Part shown: in pieces, positions 1 to 8,400 of the stretch
Layout of the letters: every line of letters begins with the position of its first letter
How positions within the stretch are numbered: position 1 is the stretch's first letter
Origin: Exercitatus varius
GTDB lineage: Bacteria; Pseudomonadota; Gammaproteobacteria; Enterobacterales; Pasteurellaceae
DNA: 64,000 bases
Assembly (NCBI RefSeq): GCF_029577735.1
Contig: NZ_JARQTO010000001.1
Location: 248,001 to 312,000 of the forward strand
Direction of reading: 5' to 3'
The notes under the pieces: generated by a model
What the model was told of the DNA's origin: nothing
The model's input: only the letters and a program-made list of their open reading frames with translations
Databases searched by the model: none
Program-made: the position numbers and the translations under genes

Positions 1-715
1 CCTGTTGCCGATGTTTCGAGTGAAATTGCAGCTGAAAAAAGGTGCGGCAAAACTGGATGAAACGGATCCGAAACGGGCGTCCCGCCGTTTTCGGCTTGGC
101 ATGCTGGTTTTCTTCGCTTATTTTATCGCTTCGCTGTATGTGATGCAGTCTTCCGTTAAATTGGGATTTGCCATGCTGTGCGGTCTGGCGTTCGGTTTAT
201 TGATTGAGCGGGCGCAAATTTGTTTCACTTCCGCCTTCCGGGATTTGTGGGTAACCGGACGGGCATATATGGCGAAAGCGATCATTTTCGGCATTCTCGC
301 CGGTACCGTCGGCGTATTTTCTTATATTCAGCTTGGCGTGCCTGCGAAAATCATGTGGGCGGGGCCGAACGCAATTATCGGCGGATTATTGTTCGGCTTC
401 GGCATCGTACTGGCCGGCGGTTGCGAAACGGGTTGGATGTATCGCTCAATGGAAGGGCAAGTGCATTTTATGTGGGTCGGCGTAGGCAATGTGGCCGGTT
501 CGACGCTGCTGGCATATCTATGGGACGATATTGCGCCTGCATTGGCGCTGGATTATGAAAAACTTAATTTACTGAAAGAATTCGGCCCGGTGGGCGGATT
601 GCTGGTGAATTATGCGTTATTGATCGCTTGCCTAATTGCCGTGCTGTGGTGGGAAAAACGTTTCTTAGCCAAAGCAAAAGCCAAAATTGCCAACGCATCA
701 ATAAATTTAACTTAA
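1..715 (+). CDS. yedE: YedE/YeeE-family sulfur transporter, C-terminal part (5' end outside window)
   Basis: The reading frame is open to the window edge, and about 236 residues are visible against roughly 400 for E. coli YedE, so this is probably the C-terminal part of a larger gene. Several hydrophobic membrane segments are visible. The family's conserved cysteine regions are present: ERAQICFTSAFRDLW near the start and GGCETGWMYRSMEGQ in the middle. Members of the YeeE/YedE (DUF395) family carry thiosulfate or related sulfur (possibly selenium) species across the inner membrane and pair with TusA-like proteins. The yedF gene follows by 18 nt with a good ribosome site, as in the E. coli yedEF pair. 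The substrate is not determined. Confidence 0.8.
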   Translation, partial: LLPMFRVKLQLKKGAAKLDETDPKRASRRFRLGMLVFFAYFIASLYVMQSSVKLGFAMLCGLAFGLLIERAQICFTSAFRDLWVTGRAYMAKAIIFGILAGTVGVFSYIQLGVPAKIMWAGPNAIIGGLLFGFGIVLAGGCETGWMYRSMEGQVHFMWVGVGNVAGSTLLAYLWDDIAPALALDYEKLNLLKEFGPVGGLLVNYALLIACLIAVLWWEKRFLAKAKAKIANASINLT

Positions 716-733
716 CCGAGAGGAGAACTTACT

Positions 734-1003
734 ATGGCGTTTACCGTTATACAGAAATTGGATAAAGATCCGCGGGAGATTACTCCTGATTACACGTTGG
801 ACACTTTGGGCGAACCTTGTCCTTATCCAGCGATCGTCATGCTGGAAACCATGCCGCAATTGCAAAAAGGCGAAATTCTGGAATTGCTAAGCGATTGTGC
901 TCAATCGATCAATAATATTCCGATCGATACTAAAAATCACGGTTATACCTTACTGAGCGTGGAACAGGACGGCACGAAATTACGTTACTTGATCCAGCGC
1001 TAA
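734..1003 (+). CDS. yedF: TusA-family sulfurtransferase-like protein YedF
   Basis: An 89-residue protein of the TusA/YedF/SirA fold. The signature LGEPCPYPAI puts the persulfide-carrying cysteine at residue 29 (C29-P-Y-P32). It lies 18 nt after the yedE-like gene, preceded by GAGAGGAG, and is probably co-transcribed. The family relays sulfur, or in some genomes selenium, to biosynthetic enzymes in the cytoplasm, and the linked membrane protein suggests an import-and-relay pair. It carries a short N-terminal extension compared with E. coli YedF (77 aa). Confidence 0.85.
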   Translation: MAFTVIQKLDKDPREITPDYTLDTLGEPCPYPAIVMLETMPQLQKGEILELLSDCAQSINNIPIDTKNHGYTLLSVEQDGTKLRYLIQR

Positions 1004-1056
1004 ACAAATCGGAGAGCGGATTATAGGTTTTCACCTTGGCTGTCATTATCTCAATG

Positions 1057-1398
1057 CTATTTGACGGCCATTTCCTTAATTCGGAATTCGGTGCCGCTTT
1101 GGCGCTGCAGATGTACGCCTTGACAACGCGGGCAGCAATCCTGATAAGCCGCGACTTCTACTTCCTGCTGGCATTGCCAGCACCATGCGCGCACGGGGAG
1201 ATGAACGAAATGCAGGCGGCAATGCTCGGCAACCGTATCTTTGCGCATAATTTCAAAGCAAAATTCCAACGCACTTTGTTCCACGCAGGATAACGCGCCG
1301 ATTTCCAGCCAAATATCCGTAACTTCACGAAAACCGTGCTGCCGGTGTTGTTGCTCGATAATTTCCATGATGTTTTGAGTAAGAGACATTTCGTGCAT
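1057..1398 (-). CDS. hypA: Hydrogenase maturation nickel metallochaperone HypA
   Basis: A 113-residue protein beginning with the invariant MHEMSL; His2 and Glu3 are the nickel site. Two zinc CxxC pairs are visible (C73-W-Q-C76 and C89-P-R-C92). HypA passes nickel to the [NiFe]-hydrogenase large subunit together with HypB. It stands alone here, convergent with yedF and about 14 kb from hypB-hypD-hypE, so the hyp genes are split. Length is normal for the family. Confidence 0.95.
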   Translation of the reverse strand: MHEMSLTQNIMEIIEQQHRQHGFREVTDIWLEIGALSCVEQSALEFCFEIMRKDTVAEHCRLHFVHLPVRAWCWQCQQEVEVAAYQDCCPRCQGVHLQRQSGTEFRIKEMAVK

Positions 1399-1415
1399 AA
1401 AATCTCCTTAAAATT

Positions 1416-1450
1416 GCCCGCACTTTTTGTATAAAGTGCGGGCGATTTTT
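1416..1450 (-). terminator. Terminator of lysS built from a USS-like inverted pair
   Basis: An 11-bp perfect stem (1416-1426 with 1433-1443; arm GCCCGCACTTT) closes a 6-nt loop between lysS and hypA. T-rich tracts flank both sides. The arms are a USS variant with GGG in place of GGT. Confidence 0.7.
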
Positions 1451-1461
1451 GATGAGTTTTT

Positions 1462-2973
1462 TTATCCTTTGTGCTTCATCGCCGGGAATAAAATGACATC
1501 ACGAATGGACGGCGCGTTGGCGAAAAGCATGGCCAGGCGGTCGATTCCCAAGCCTTCGCCCGCCGTTGGCGGCAGACCGTGTTCCAGTGCGGTTACGAAG
1601 TCGTCGTCTTTGAACATGGCTTCATCGTCGCCCGCATCTTTCGCCGCCACTTGCGCGTCGAAACGTTCCGCTTGATCTTCCGCATCGTTTAATTCCGAAA
1701 AGCCGTTACCGATTTCGCGACCGCCGATAAATAATTCGAAACGATCGGTCACCTCCGGATTTTCGTCGTTACGGCGCGCCAGAGGCGAAATTTCCGCCGG
1801 ATGCGCCGTTAAGAAAGTCGGTTGAATCAAATGATGTTCCGCCACTTCTTCAAAAATCGCATTGACGATCGAACCTAATCCCCAGGATTTCTGGATTTCG
1901 ATGCCGAGTTTGGTCGCCGCCGCTTTGGCGCGCTCGAAATCGTATAAATCTTCTTTGACGATACCTTTTTCCGCGCCGTATTTGAGTACGGCATCGTGCA
2001 TGGTGATGCGTTCGAAAGGTTTGCCGAAATCGAATTCGTATTCGCCGTAAGGCACGATTGTGGTGCCTAAAATATCAACGGCTAATTTGCGCAATAATTC
2101 TTCGGTGTTATCCATTAAATCGTGGTAATCCGCATAGGCCTGATAGTATTCAATCATGGTGAATTCAGGGTTATGACGCACGGAAACCCCTTCGTTGCGG
2201 AAGTTGCGGTTGAGTTCGAACACCCGTTCAAAACCGCCCACCACTAAACGTTTTAAGTAAAGTTCCGGGGCGATACGCAAGTACATATTGATGTCCAGCG
2301 CGTTATGGTGCGTCACGAACGGACGTGCCGCCGCGCCGCCCGGAATCACTTGCAGCATCGGGGTTTCCACTTCGATAAAGCCTTTGCCGATGAAGTATTC
2401 GCGAATGCCTGCGATGACTTTTGAACGAATCACAAAAGTTCGACGGGATTCTTCGTTAGAAATTAAGTCCAGATAGCGTTGGCGATAGCGGGTTTCCTGG
2501 TCGCTTAAACCGTGGAATTTATCCGGCAACGGGCGAAGGGCTTTGGTTAATAATTGCACTTCATGCGCTTTTACGGTGAGTTCGTTGGTTTTGGTTTTGA
2601 ATAAGGTACCTTTGATTCCCACGATGTCGCCTAAGTCCCAGTTTTTTACATCTTCCGCATAAACGCCTTCGGGGAGGTTGTCACGGGCTACATAAAGCTG
2701 GATTTTACCGCTCATATCCTGAATGGTGATGAATGTGGCTTTGCCCATGGTACGACGGGTCATAATACGACCGGCAACGGCGACATGAAGGTCTTTTTCT
2801 TTTAATTGTTCGCCGTCCGTTTCATCGTATTGGCTATGTAAATCCTGCGCTAACGCATCACGGCGGAAGGTGTTCGGAAAGGCGTTACCTTTGGCGCGCA
2901 ATGCCGCCAATTTTTCGCGACGGACCGCCATTTCACCGTGAAAATCTAATTCTGTATTTTGTTGTTCTGACAT
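1462..2973 (-). CDS. lysS: Lysyl-tRNA synthetase (class II)
   Basis: A 503-residue cytoplasmic enzyme that attaches lysine to tRNA-Lys. The N-terminal OB-fold anticodon-binding domain (about residues 60-150, VAGRIMTRRTMGKATFITIQD) is followed by the class II core with motif 2 (FRNEGVSVRHNPEFTMIEYY) and motif 3 (GLPPTAGEGLGIDRLAML) near the C-terminus. It lies just downstream of prfB on the same strand, the prfB-lysS order also found in E. coli, and is followed by a USS-type terminator. Confidence 0.97.
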   Translation of the reverse strand: MSEQQNTELDFHGEMAVRREKLAALRAKGNAFPNTFRRDALAQDLHSQYDETDGEQLKEKDLHVAVAGRIMTRRTMGKATFITIQDMSGKIQLYVARDNLPEGVYAEDVKNWDLGDIVGIKGTLFKTKTNELTVKAHEVQLLTKALRPLPDKFHGLSDQETRYRQRYLDLISNEESRRTFVIRSKVIAGIREYFIGKGFIEVETPMLQVIPGGAAARPFVTHHNALDINMYLRIAPELYLKRLVVGGFERVFELNRNFRNEGVSVRHNPEFTMIEYYQAYADYHDLMDNTEELLRKLAVDILGTTIVPYGEYEFDFGKPFERITMHDAVLKYGAEKGIVKEDLYDFERAKAAATKLGIEIQKSWGLGSIVNAIFEEVAEHHLIQPTFLTAHPAEISPLARRNDENPEVTDRFELFIGGREIGNGFSELNDAEDQAERFDAQVAAKDAGDDEAMFKDDDFVTALEHGLPPTAGEGLGIDRLAMLFANAPSIRDVILFPAMKHKG

Positions 2974-3079
2974 TTTTGGTTACCTTGTATTTGTAGCGGG
3001 CTTGCCGCCTCGCCGTTTACATTTTTTAAATATTTGATTGAATTGAGATAGAGTATGGGCGGATTGATCCGCCCTGAGG

Positions 3080-4178
3080 CTATAAGCCCGCTTTCAAACT
3101 GGCTTCGATGAAACGATCCAAATCGCCGTCCAACACCGCTTGAGTATTGCGATTTTCCACGCCCGTACGCAAATCCTTAATGCGGGAATCGTCCAGCACG
3201 TAAGAACGGATTTGACTGCCCCAGCCGATGTCGGATTTAGAATCTTCCAGAGCTTGTTTATCGGCGTTTTTCTTTTGCAATTCCATTTCGTACAGCTTGG
3301 CTTTCAACTGTTTCATACATTGATCTTTGTTTTTGTGCTGAGAACGATCGTTTTGACATTGCACCACAATACCGCTTGGAATATGGGTAATTCGCACCGC
3401 ACTTTCGGTCCGGTTGACGTGCTGACCGCCGGCGCCGGAGGCGCGATATACGTCGATACGCAAATCCGCGGGATTGATTTCGATGTCAATATTATCGTCA
3501 ATTTCGGGATAAACGAAAGCCGCCGCAAAAGAAGTATGGCGACGGTTGTTGCTGTCGAACGGCGATTTACGCACTAAACGGTGAATACCCGTTTCGGTGC
3601 GCAGCCAGCCGAACGCATATTCGCCCGATATTTTTACCGTCGCGGATTTTAACCCCGCCACATCGCCGTCGGACACTTCCATCAATTCGGTTTTAAAGCC
3701 TTTGCTTTCCGCCCAGCGCAAGTACATCCGCAACAACATTTCCGTCCAGTCCTGCGCTTCCGTACCGCCGGAGCCCGCCTGTAGATCCACGTAACAATCG
3801 CAGGCGTCATGCTCGCCGCTGAACATGCGACGGAATTCTAATTTGGCTAACTGTTGTTCCAGTTCCTCTAATTCGGCGACGGCTTCGTTAAAGGTTTCTT
3901 CATCTTCGCCTTCAACGGCTAATTCCAACAGACCGTCCACATCTTCCAGCCCTTGATCGAGCTTTTTAATGGTATCCACAACCGCTTCTAAGGAAGAACG
4001 TTCCTTACCCAAAGCCTGCGCTTTTTCCGGCTCGTTCCATACATCCGGCTGTTCCAGTTCGGCATTGACTTCCTCTAAACGTTCGACTTTAGCGTCGAAG
4101 TCAAAGATACCCCCTAAGCACATCGGTGCGGGAGGTTAAGTCTGCAATTTTGTGTTTTACAGGATTAATTTCAAACAT
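3080..4178 (-). CDS. prfB: Peptide chain release factor 2 (programmed +1 frameshift)
   Basis: RF2 recognises UGA and UAA stop codons. The gene is read in two frames. A 25-codon first segment (4178 down to 4104, beginning MFEINPVK) ends at CTT followed by an in-frame TGA at 4103-4101; reading then shifts +1 and continues with GAC to the stop at 3080. A frameshift-stimulating AGGGGG lies at 4115-4110, three bases before the CTT slip codon. The joined product is 365 residues, the same as E. coli RF2. The GGQ motif (SGAGGQHVNRTES) and the SPF anticodon-like motif (RKSPFDSNNRRH) are both present. Annotators who ignore the shift would start the gene wrongly near 4123. Confidence 0.97.
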
Positions 4179-4210
4179 TGTCTTGATTTCACTGAGAAAA
4201 ATAAGGCGTG

Positions 4211-4239
4211 ATTATAGGCTATTTCAGGCGTTTTTTCTA
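4211..4239 (-). promoter_or_regulatory. Probable sigma70 promoter of prfB-lysS
   Basis: Read on the minus strand, a perfect TATAAT (-10, 4216-4211) lies 17 bp from a weak TAGAAA (-35, 4239-4234). It sits about 33 nt upstream of the frameshift-form prfB start at 4178. Confidence 0.5.
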
Positions 4240-4281
4240 CACCGTTTGCGGTTTAAATCGCGGATATTAATGAATCTTTCC

Positions 4282-4309
4282 TTGTACAATTATGCAATCC
4301 CGTTATAAT
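4282..4309 (+). promoter_or_regulatory. Sigma70 promoter of dsbC
   Basis: TTGTAC (4282-4287), a 16-bp spacer and a perfect TATAAT (4304-4309) lie about 48 nt before the dsbC start. Confidence 0.6.
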
Positions 4310-4356
4310 TCGGGAATTTATTCAGGCGGATTCAGGCACAAAACAGGAAACGAATC

Positions 4357-5046
4357 ATGGGAAAAACTTCATTTTTTTTGACCGCACTTTCGGCGCTGAC
4401 GCTGTCCGTCAATGCGATGGCGGACGACGCGGCAATTCACAAAAATCTGAAAAAATTAGGCGCGAAACAAATTGAGATTAAACCTTCGCCGATCAAAGGG
4501 TTAAAAGCCGTAAATACGGAAGAAGGAATGTTATACGTCAGCGAAGACGGCAAATACGTACTGCAGGGAAAATTGTTCGAATTAACCGACAAAGGGCCGG
4601 TGGACGTGACGGCGAAATCCCTGATGGGCACGCTGGAAAGCTACAAAAGCAGCATGATTGTTTATCCGGCTAAACAGGAAAAGCACGTGGTGACGTTTTT
4701 TTTCGACACGTCATGCGTATATTGTCGCAAAATGCATGAACAGATTAAAGAATACAATGACTTAGGCATTACCGTCCGTTATTTGGCGTTCCCGCGCGGA
4801 GGCATGGATGAAAACGCGCACAGAATGGAAGCGGTTTTTACCGCGCCGGATAAGATTCAGGCGTTTAATGATGCCGAAAACGGTAATTTTCCTAAACAGC
4901 TGAAAATGCCGGATGTGGTGAAAAAGCATTATGAGTTGGGCGTGAAAATGGGCGTACGCGGTACGCCGAGTATCGTTACCGCAAGCGGCGAATTAATCGG
5001 CGGATATTTGCCGCCCGCGCAGTTGCTGGCGGCACTGAAAGAATAG
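4357..5046 (+). CDS. dsbC: Periplasmic disulfide isomerase DsbC
   Basis: A 229-residue protein with a cleavable signal peptide (about residues 1-22), an N-terminal dimerisation domain and a thioredoxin-fold catalytic domain. The active site is C120-V-Y-C123 (E. coli has CGYC) and the cis-proline loop is RGTPS near residue 206. DsbC reshuffles wrongly paired disulfides in the periplasm and is kept reduced by DsbD. A USS core (4381-4389) encodes the Thr-Ala-Leu of the signal peptide. Its neighbour recJ is the same as in other gammaproteobacteria. Confidence 0.95.
   Translation: MGKTSFFLTALSALTLSVNAMADDAAIHKNLKKLGAKQIEIKPSPIKGLKAVNTEEGMLYVSEDGKYVLQGKLFELTDKGPVDVTAKSLMGTLESYKSSMIVYPAKQEKHVVTFFFDTSCVYCRKMHEQIKEYNDLGITVRYLAFPRGGMDENAHRMEAVFTAPDKIQAFNDAENGNFPKQLKMPDVVKKHYELGVKMGVRGTPSIVTASGELIGGYLPPAQLLAALKE
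4381..4389 (+). repeat. USS inside the dsbC signal-peptide codons
   Basis: ACCGCACTT preceded by TTG; read in frame it gives Leu-Thr-Ala-Leu in the hydrophobic core of the signal peptide. Confidence 0.9.
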
Positions 5047-5063
5047 CCCTTACCGCCTTTGGC

Positions 5064-5091
5064 TTGAAAAAAAGTCAGCACCGCCTATAAT
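5064..5091 (+). promoter_or_regulatory. Strong sigma70 promoter in the dsbC-recJ spacer
   Basis: TTGAAA (5064-5069), a 16-bp spacer and a perfect TATAAT (5086-5091). Start of transcription is expected near 5098. It points into a 130-nt stretch with no convincing ORF that ends in an intrinsic terminator before recJ. Confidence 0.65.
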
Positions 5092-5097
5092 GGGCGG

Positions 5098-5230
5098 GAA
5101 ACAGTTCTTTTTTGCTGTGGTATGAAAGGGAAGGTTTTTCCGTTTGATAAAATTTCGGCGGAACAATCTTAGGTATGCAGCATTGTGAATAGAAGATTGA
5201 GAAAAGCTGTTGTATTCAACGGCTTTTTGT
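5098..5230 (+). ncRNA. Candidate small RNA between dsbC and recJ
   Basis: A near-consensus promoter and a terminator bracket about 130 nt. Visible pairings are a short ACAG/CTGT hairpin, a GGAA/TTCC hairpin, a 7-bp helix CAATCTT (5164-5170) with AAGATTG (5193-5199), and the terminator stem AAAGCTGTTG (5203-5212) with CAACGGCTTT (5217-5226) followed by T's. I do not recognise it as 4.5S, 6S, GcvB or Spot 42. It could instead be a recJ leader with an attenuator. A 16-codon ORF from 5122 is possible but has a poor ribosome site. Confidence 0.45.
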
Positions 5231-5250
5231 TTTAAGAGTTATAACCATTC

Positions 5251-6993
5251 GTGAAAAAAATTATTCAACGACGTCCATTGCCGAACGGAATATCCGTTTG
5301 TAGCGATCCTTTGCTGGATCGGCTTTACCGTTCCCGTCATATCCAAAACGCACAAGAATTGGACCGCACTTTAGCCTCTATGCTGAACCCGAATTTGCTG
5401 TCCGGCATGGAAAGTGCGGTCAATTTATTAACGGAATTTCAACAACGCAAGATTGTGATTGTCGGTGATTTCGATGCCGACGGCGCCACCAGTACGGCAT
5501 TGACGGTATTGGCTTTGCGCAGTCTGGGTTTCGCCGATGTTCATTTTTTAATTCCAAACCGTTTTGAACAAGGCTACGGGCTCAGTGTTGCGGTGGCGGA
5601 AATGGCGGTGCGACAGGGCGCCGAATTGGTTATTACCGTGGATAACGGCGTGTCTTCCCATGAGGGCGTGGATTATTTAAAACGGCACGGCGTAAAAGTG
5701 CTGATAACCGATCACCATTTACCGCCGGAAACTTTGCCCGCCGCCGATGCGATTGTGAATCCGAATCTGAACGGTTGCACATTTCCGTCTAAATCGCTGG
5801 CGGGTGTCGGCGTGGCGTTTTATGTCATGCTGGCGTTGCGCACTAAGTTACGGGAAATGGGACAATTTGATAGCAAAACTCAGCCGAATTTCACGGAACT
5901 TCTGGATATTGTGGCATTGGGCACTATCGCCGATGTGGTGCCGTTGGATCAAAATAACCGCATTTTAGCTTATCAAGGCTTGGCCAGAATTCGGGCGCAA
6001 CGTTGTCGTTACGGCATTCAGGCATTGGTGGAAGTGGCGAATAAAGACATCCGTCAACTGACGGCCGGTGATTTGGGCTATTCCATTGCGCCGCGTTTAA
6101 ATGCGGCGGGGCGGTTAGATAATATGTCCATCGGTGTCGAATTATTGCTGGCGGACTCCATGGAACAGGCGCGCGCTTTGGCGTTAGAGCTGGACGATTT
6201 AAATCAAACCCGCAAAGAAATCGAGCAAGGCATGAAGCAGGAAGCGCTGGATATTTGCCGAAATCTGACCGCACTTCGGCAGGAATTACCGCTTGGTGTC
6301 GTGCTGTATCAGGCGGATTGGCATCAGGGAGTATTGGGGATTCTGGCTTCGCGTATTAAAGATCAGTTTCACCGTCCCGTGATTGCTTTCGCGCAGGATA
6401 GCGACGGCGTATTGAAAGGATCCGCCCGTTCGGTGGACGGCGTGCATATGCGCGATTTGCTTGAACGCGTTCACAGTCGCCATCCCGATATGCTTCTGAA
6501 ATTCGGCGGACATGCCATGGCGGCGGGATTAAGCATTCGCGAACCGTTATTTGAGCGCTTCCAGCAGGTTTTCAATGAAGTCGTGACAGAATGGCTCGGC
6601 GATGACGAACTAAAAGGTACGCTGTGGACGGACGGTGAATTAACGCCGCCGCAATTGAGTATCCAAACCGCCGAAATATTGCGTGCCGCCGGCCCTTGGG
6701 GACAGGCTTTTCCGGAACCGGTGTTTGACGGTGAATTTAAAATTCTCCAGCAACGGCTGGTAGGGGAGCGGCATCTCAAAATGTTGGTGGAACCTGCGCA
6801 AGGCGGGCAATTATTGGACGCCATTGCCTTTAATATCGATACTCGCAGTTATCCCGACCTTTCGGTGCATGCGGCAAAATTGGTTTATAAATTGGATATT
6901 AACGAATTCCGCGGTAATCGCGACGTGCAGTTGTTGGTGGATTATATCGAACCCGTGGCGAATGAGTTTAACGGAGCAAATCAGGCGAAATAA
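5251..6993 (+). CDS. recJ: Single-stranded-DNA-specific 5'-3' exonuclease RecJ
   Basis: A 580-residue DHH-family nuclease of RecF-pathway recombination and mismatch repair. Phosphoesterase motifs are visible: GDFDADGATS (D73, D75, D77), NGVSSHEG, and the DHH triad in ITDHHLPPE (D154-H155-H156). The DHHA1 nucleic-acid-binding region follows (KFGGHAMAAGLS). Length matches E. coli RecJ (577). The start is GTG at 5251, where the family alignment begins. A DsbA-like gene follows after only 3 nt, so the two are probably co-transcribed. Three USS cores lie in frame. Confidence 0.96.
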   Translation: MKKIIQRRPLPNGISVCSDPLLDRLYRSRHIQNAQELDRTLASMLNPNLLSGMESAVNLLTEFQQRKIVIVGDFDADGATSTALTVLALRSLGFADVHFLIPNRFEQGYGLSVAVAEMAVRQGAELVITVDNGVSSHEGVDYLKRHGVKVLITDHHLPPETLPAADAIVNPNLNGCTFPSKSLAGVGVAFYVMLALRTKLREMGQFDSKTQPNFTELLDIVALGTIADVVPLDQNNRILAYQGLARIRAQRCRYGIQALVEVANKDIRQLTAGDLGYSIAPRLNAAGRLDNMSIGVELLLADSMEQARALALELDDLNQTRKEIEQGMKQEALDICRNLTALRQELPLGVVLYQADWHQGVLGILASRIKDQFHRPVIAFAQDSDGVLKGSARSVDGVHMRDLLERVHSRHPDMLLKFGGHAMAAGLSIREPLFERFQQVFNEVVTEWLGDDELKGTLWTDGELTPPQLSIQTAEILRAAGPWGQAFPEPVFDGEFKILQQRLVGERHLKMLVEPAQGGQLLDAIAFNIDTRSYPDLSVHAAKLVYKLDINEFRGNRDVQLLVDYIEPVANEFNGANQAK

Positions 6994-6996
6994 ACG

Positions 6997-7659
6997 ATGA
7001 AGTTCTGGCCTTATTTTTTATTACTGTTATTGATTCCAACCGCCTTTGCCAAAAATGCGGCGGAGTCTTCTCGTTTTGAAAATCCGCGCTTTAAGGACGG
7101 AAAAGATTATTTTTCCTACAGTTCGCCGGTTAAAATTGATGAAAAAACGGACAATAAAATTTTAGTACAGTCTTTTTTTGATTACGATTGCCGAAATTGT
7201 TCCGACGTTCAGGATGTATTGGAACTTTACGCCCAACTTAATTCGAACAGCGTCATGGTAAAAAATTACCCGGTTGCGTTACCGAAAGCGCAGTTTTCGG
7301 CGCGTACCTTTTACAGTCTTCAGGCGGTTGGACGGGAGGATGTGGCGGACAGTCTGTTGCTGGAAACTTCCGATAAGCAAATGTACAATAAATTATCAAA
7401 AATGGATAATTTATTGAAATGGCTGGAAAAAAAAGGTGTGGACGGGCGAACGTTCAAAGAAATGTATAATTCGCCGGAAATTGCCGCCGCCCTGAACGAT
7501 ATGGTGGAAATGACGGAAAAATACGGCGTGTTTACCTATCCTTTTGTGGTGATTCAAGGGAAATATGCCTTAACGAACAGTACTTTATATAATGACGATT
7601 ACACCTTTGCGGTGATGGATTATTTAATTAAAGAATTAACGAGAGAAAAAGCGGAATGA
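6997..7659 (+). CDS. Periplasmic DsbA-like thioredoxin-fold protein (CRNC active site)
   Basis: A 220-residue protein with a signal peptide (cleavage near residue 18, TAFA-K) and a thioredoxin fold interrupted by a helical insert, as in DsbA. The active-site motif is C65-R-N-C68, where classical DsbA has CPHC, and a cis-proline (TYPFVV) lies near residue 176. It is likely a periplasmic dithiol oxidase or reductase of the DsbA family, but the unusual dipeptide makes the redox role uncertain. It starts 3 nt after recJ and overlaps mtnN by ATGA. Confidence 0.75.
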   Translation: MKFWPYFLLLLLIPTAFAKNAAESSRFENPRFKDGKDYFSYSSPVKIDEKTDNKILVQSFFDYDCRNCSDVQDVLELYAQLNSNSVMVKNYPVALPKAQFSARTFYSLQAVGREDVADSLLLETSDKQMYNKLSKMDNLLKWLEKKGVDGRTFKEMYNSPEIAAALNDMVEMTEKYGVFTYPFVVIQGKYALTNSTLYNDDYTFAVMDYLIKELTREKAE

Positions 7660-8348
7660 AAATAGGGATTGTCGGTGCTATGGCACAGGAAGTGGAAATT
7701 TTAGCCGGTTTAATGACCGATAGAACCGTAACTAAAGTGGCAAGTGCGGTCATTTTTGAAGGCAAAATTGAGGGAAAATCCGTGGCATTGTTACAGTCCG
7801 GAATCGGCAAAGTTGCGGCTGCAATCGGTACAACCGCATTGTTACAGGGTTTCCGCCCCGATGTGATTATCAATACCGGTTCTGCCGGCGGCGTGGCTCA
7901 AGGCTTGAAAGTAGGCGATATTGTGATTTCCACGGAAACCGCTTACCACGACGCGGATGTGACGGCGTTCGGTTATGCCAAAGGGCAGTTGCCCGCTTGT
8001 CCCGCCACCTTCAAATCGCACGAAAAATTGACCGCACTTGCCGAAAAAATCGCGCAAAAACAAGGGCATAATGTGAAAAAAGGATTAATTTGTTCCGGCG
8101 ATAGTTTTATTGCCGGCGGTGAACGTTTAGCGCAGATTAAAACGGATTTTCCGCAAGTGACGGCAGTAGAAATGGAAGCGGCGGCGATCGCCCATGTTTG
8201 CCATGTTTTCGGCGTGCCTTTTGTGGTGGTGCGGGCCATTTCCGATGCGGGAGACGGCGAAGCCGGCATGTCCTTCGAAGAATTTTTGCCCATCGCCGCC
8301 AAACAATCTTCCGATATGGTTTTGGGAATGTTGGCGGAATTGGAATAG
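7656..8348 (+). CDS. mtnN: 5'-methylthioadenosine/S-adenosylhomocysteine nucleosidase
   Basis: A 230-residue cytoplasmic enzyme that cleaves adenine from methylthioadenosine and S-adenosylhomocysteine, feeding methionine recycling and supplying the precursor of autoinducer-2. Conserved elements: GIVGAMAQEVE with catalytic Glu12, the EMEAAAIAHVC segment and AISDAGD, which holds the catalytic Asp near residue 197. Its ATG overlaps the stop of the DsbA-like gene (ATGA), which implies translational coupling. A strong USS-pair terminator follows. Confidence 0.97.
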   Translation: MKIGIVGAMAQEVEILAGLMTDRTVTKVASAVIFEGKIEGKSVALLQSGIGKVAAAIGTTALLQGFRPDVIINTGSAGGVAQGLKVGDIVISTETAYHDADVTAFGYAKGQLPACPATFKSHEKLTALAEKIAQKQGHNVKKGLICSGDSFIAGGERLAQIKTDFPQVTAVEMEAAAIAHVCHVFGVPFVVVRAISDAGDGEAGMSFEEFLPIAAKQSSDMVLGMLAELE

Positions 8349-8400
8349 CAATCGGTTTATTAAAAATAAAGCCTGTTGCATTTTAATGATTAAAATAGAA

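Noticed and set aside
1036..1293. Plus-strand ORF over hypA
   Set aside because: Antisense to a clearly recognised hypA and lacking a ribosome site.
3057..3074. 7-bp GC-rich hairpin between prfB and lysS as a terminator
   Set aside because: No T-run follows on the minus strand, and the two genes are normally co-transcribed.
5122..5172. 16-codon ORF in the dsbC-recJ spacer
   Set aside because: Poor ribosome site and no other support; kept only as a remark under the candidate small RNA.
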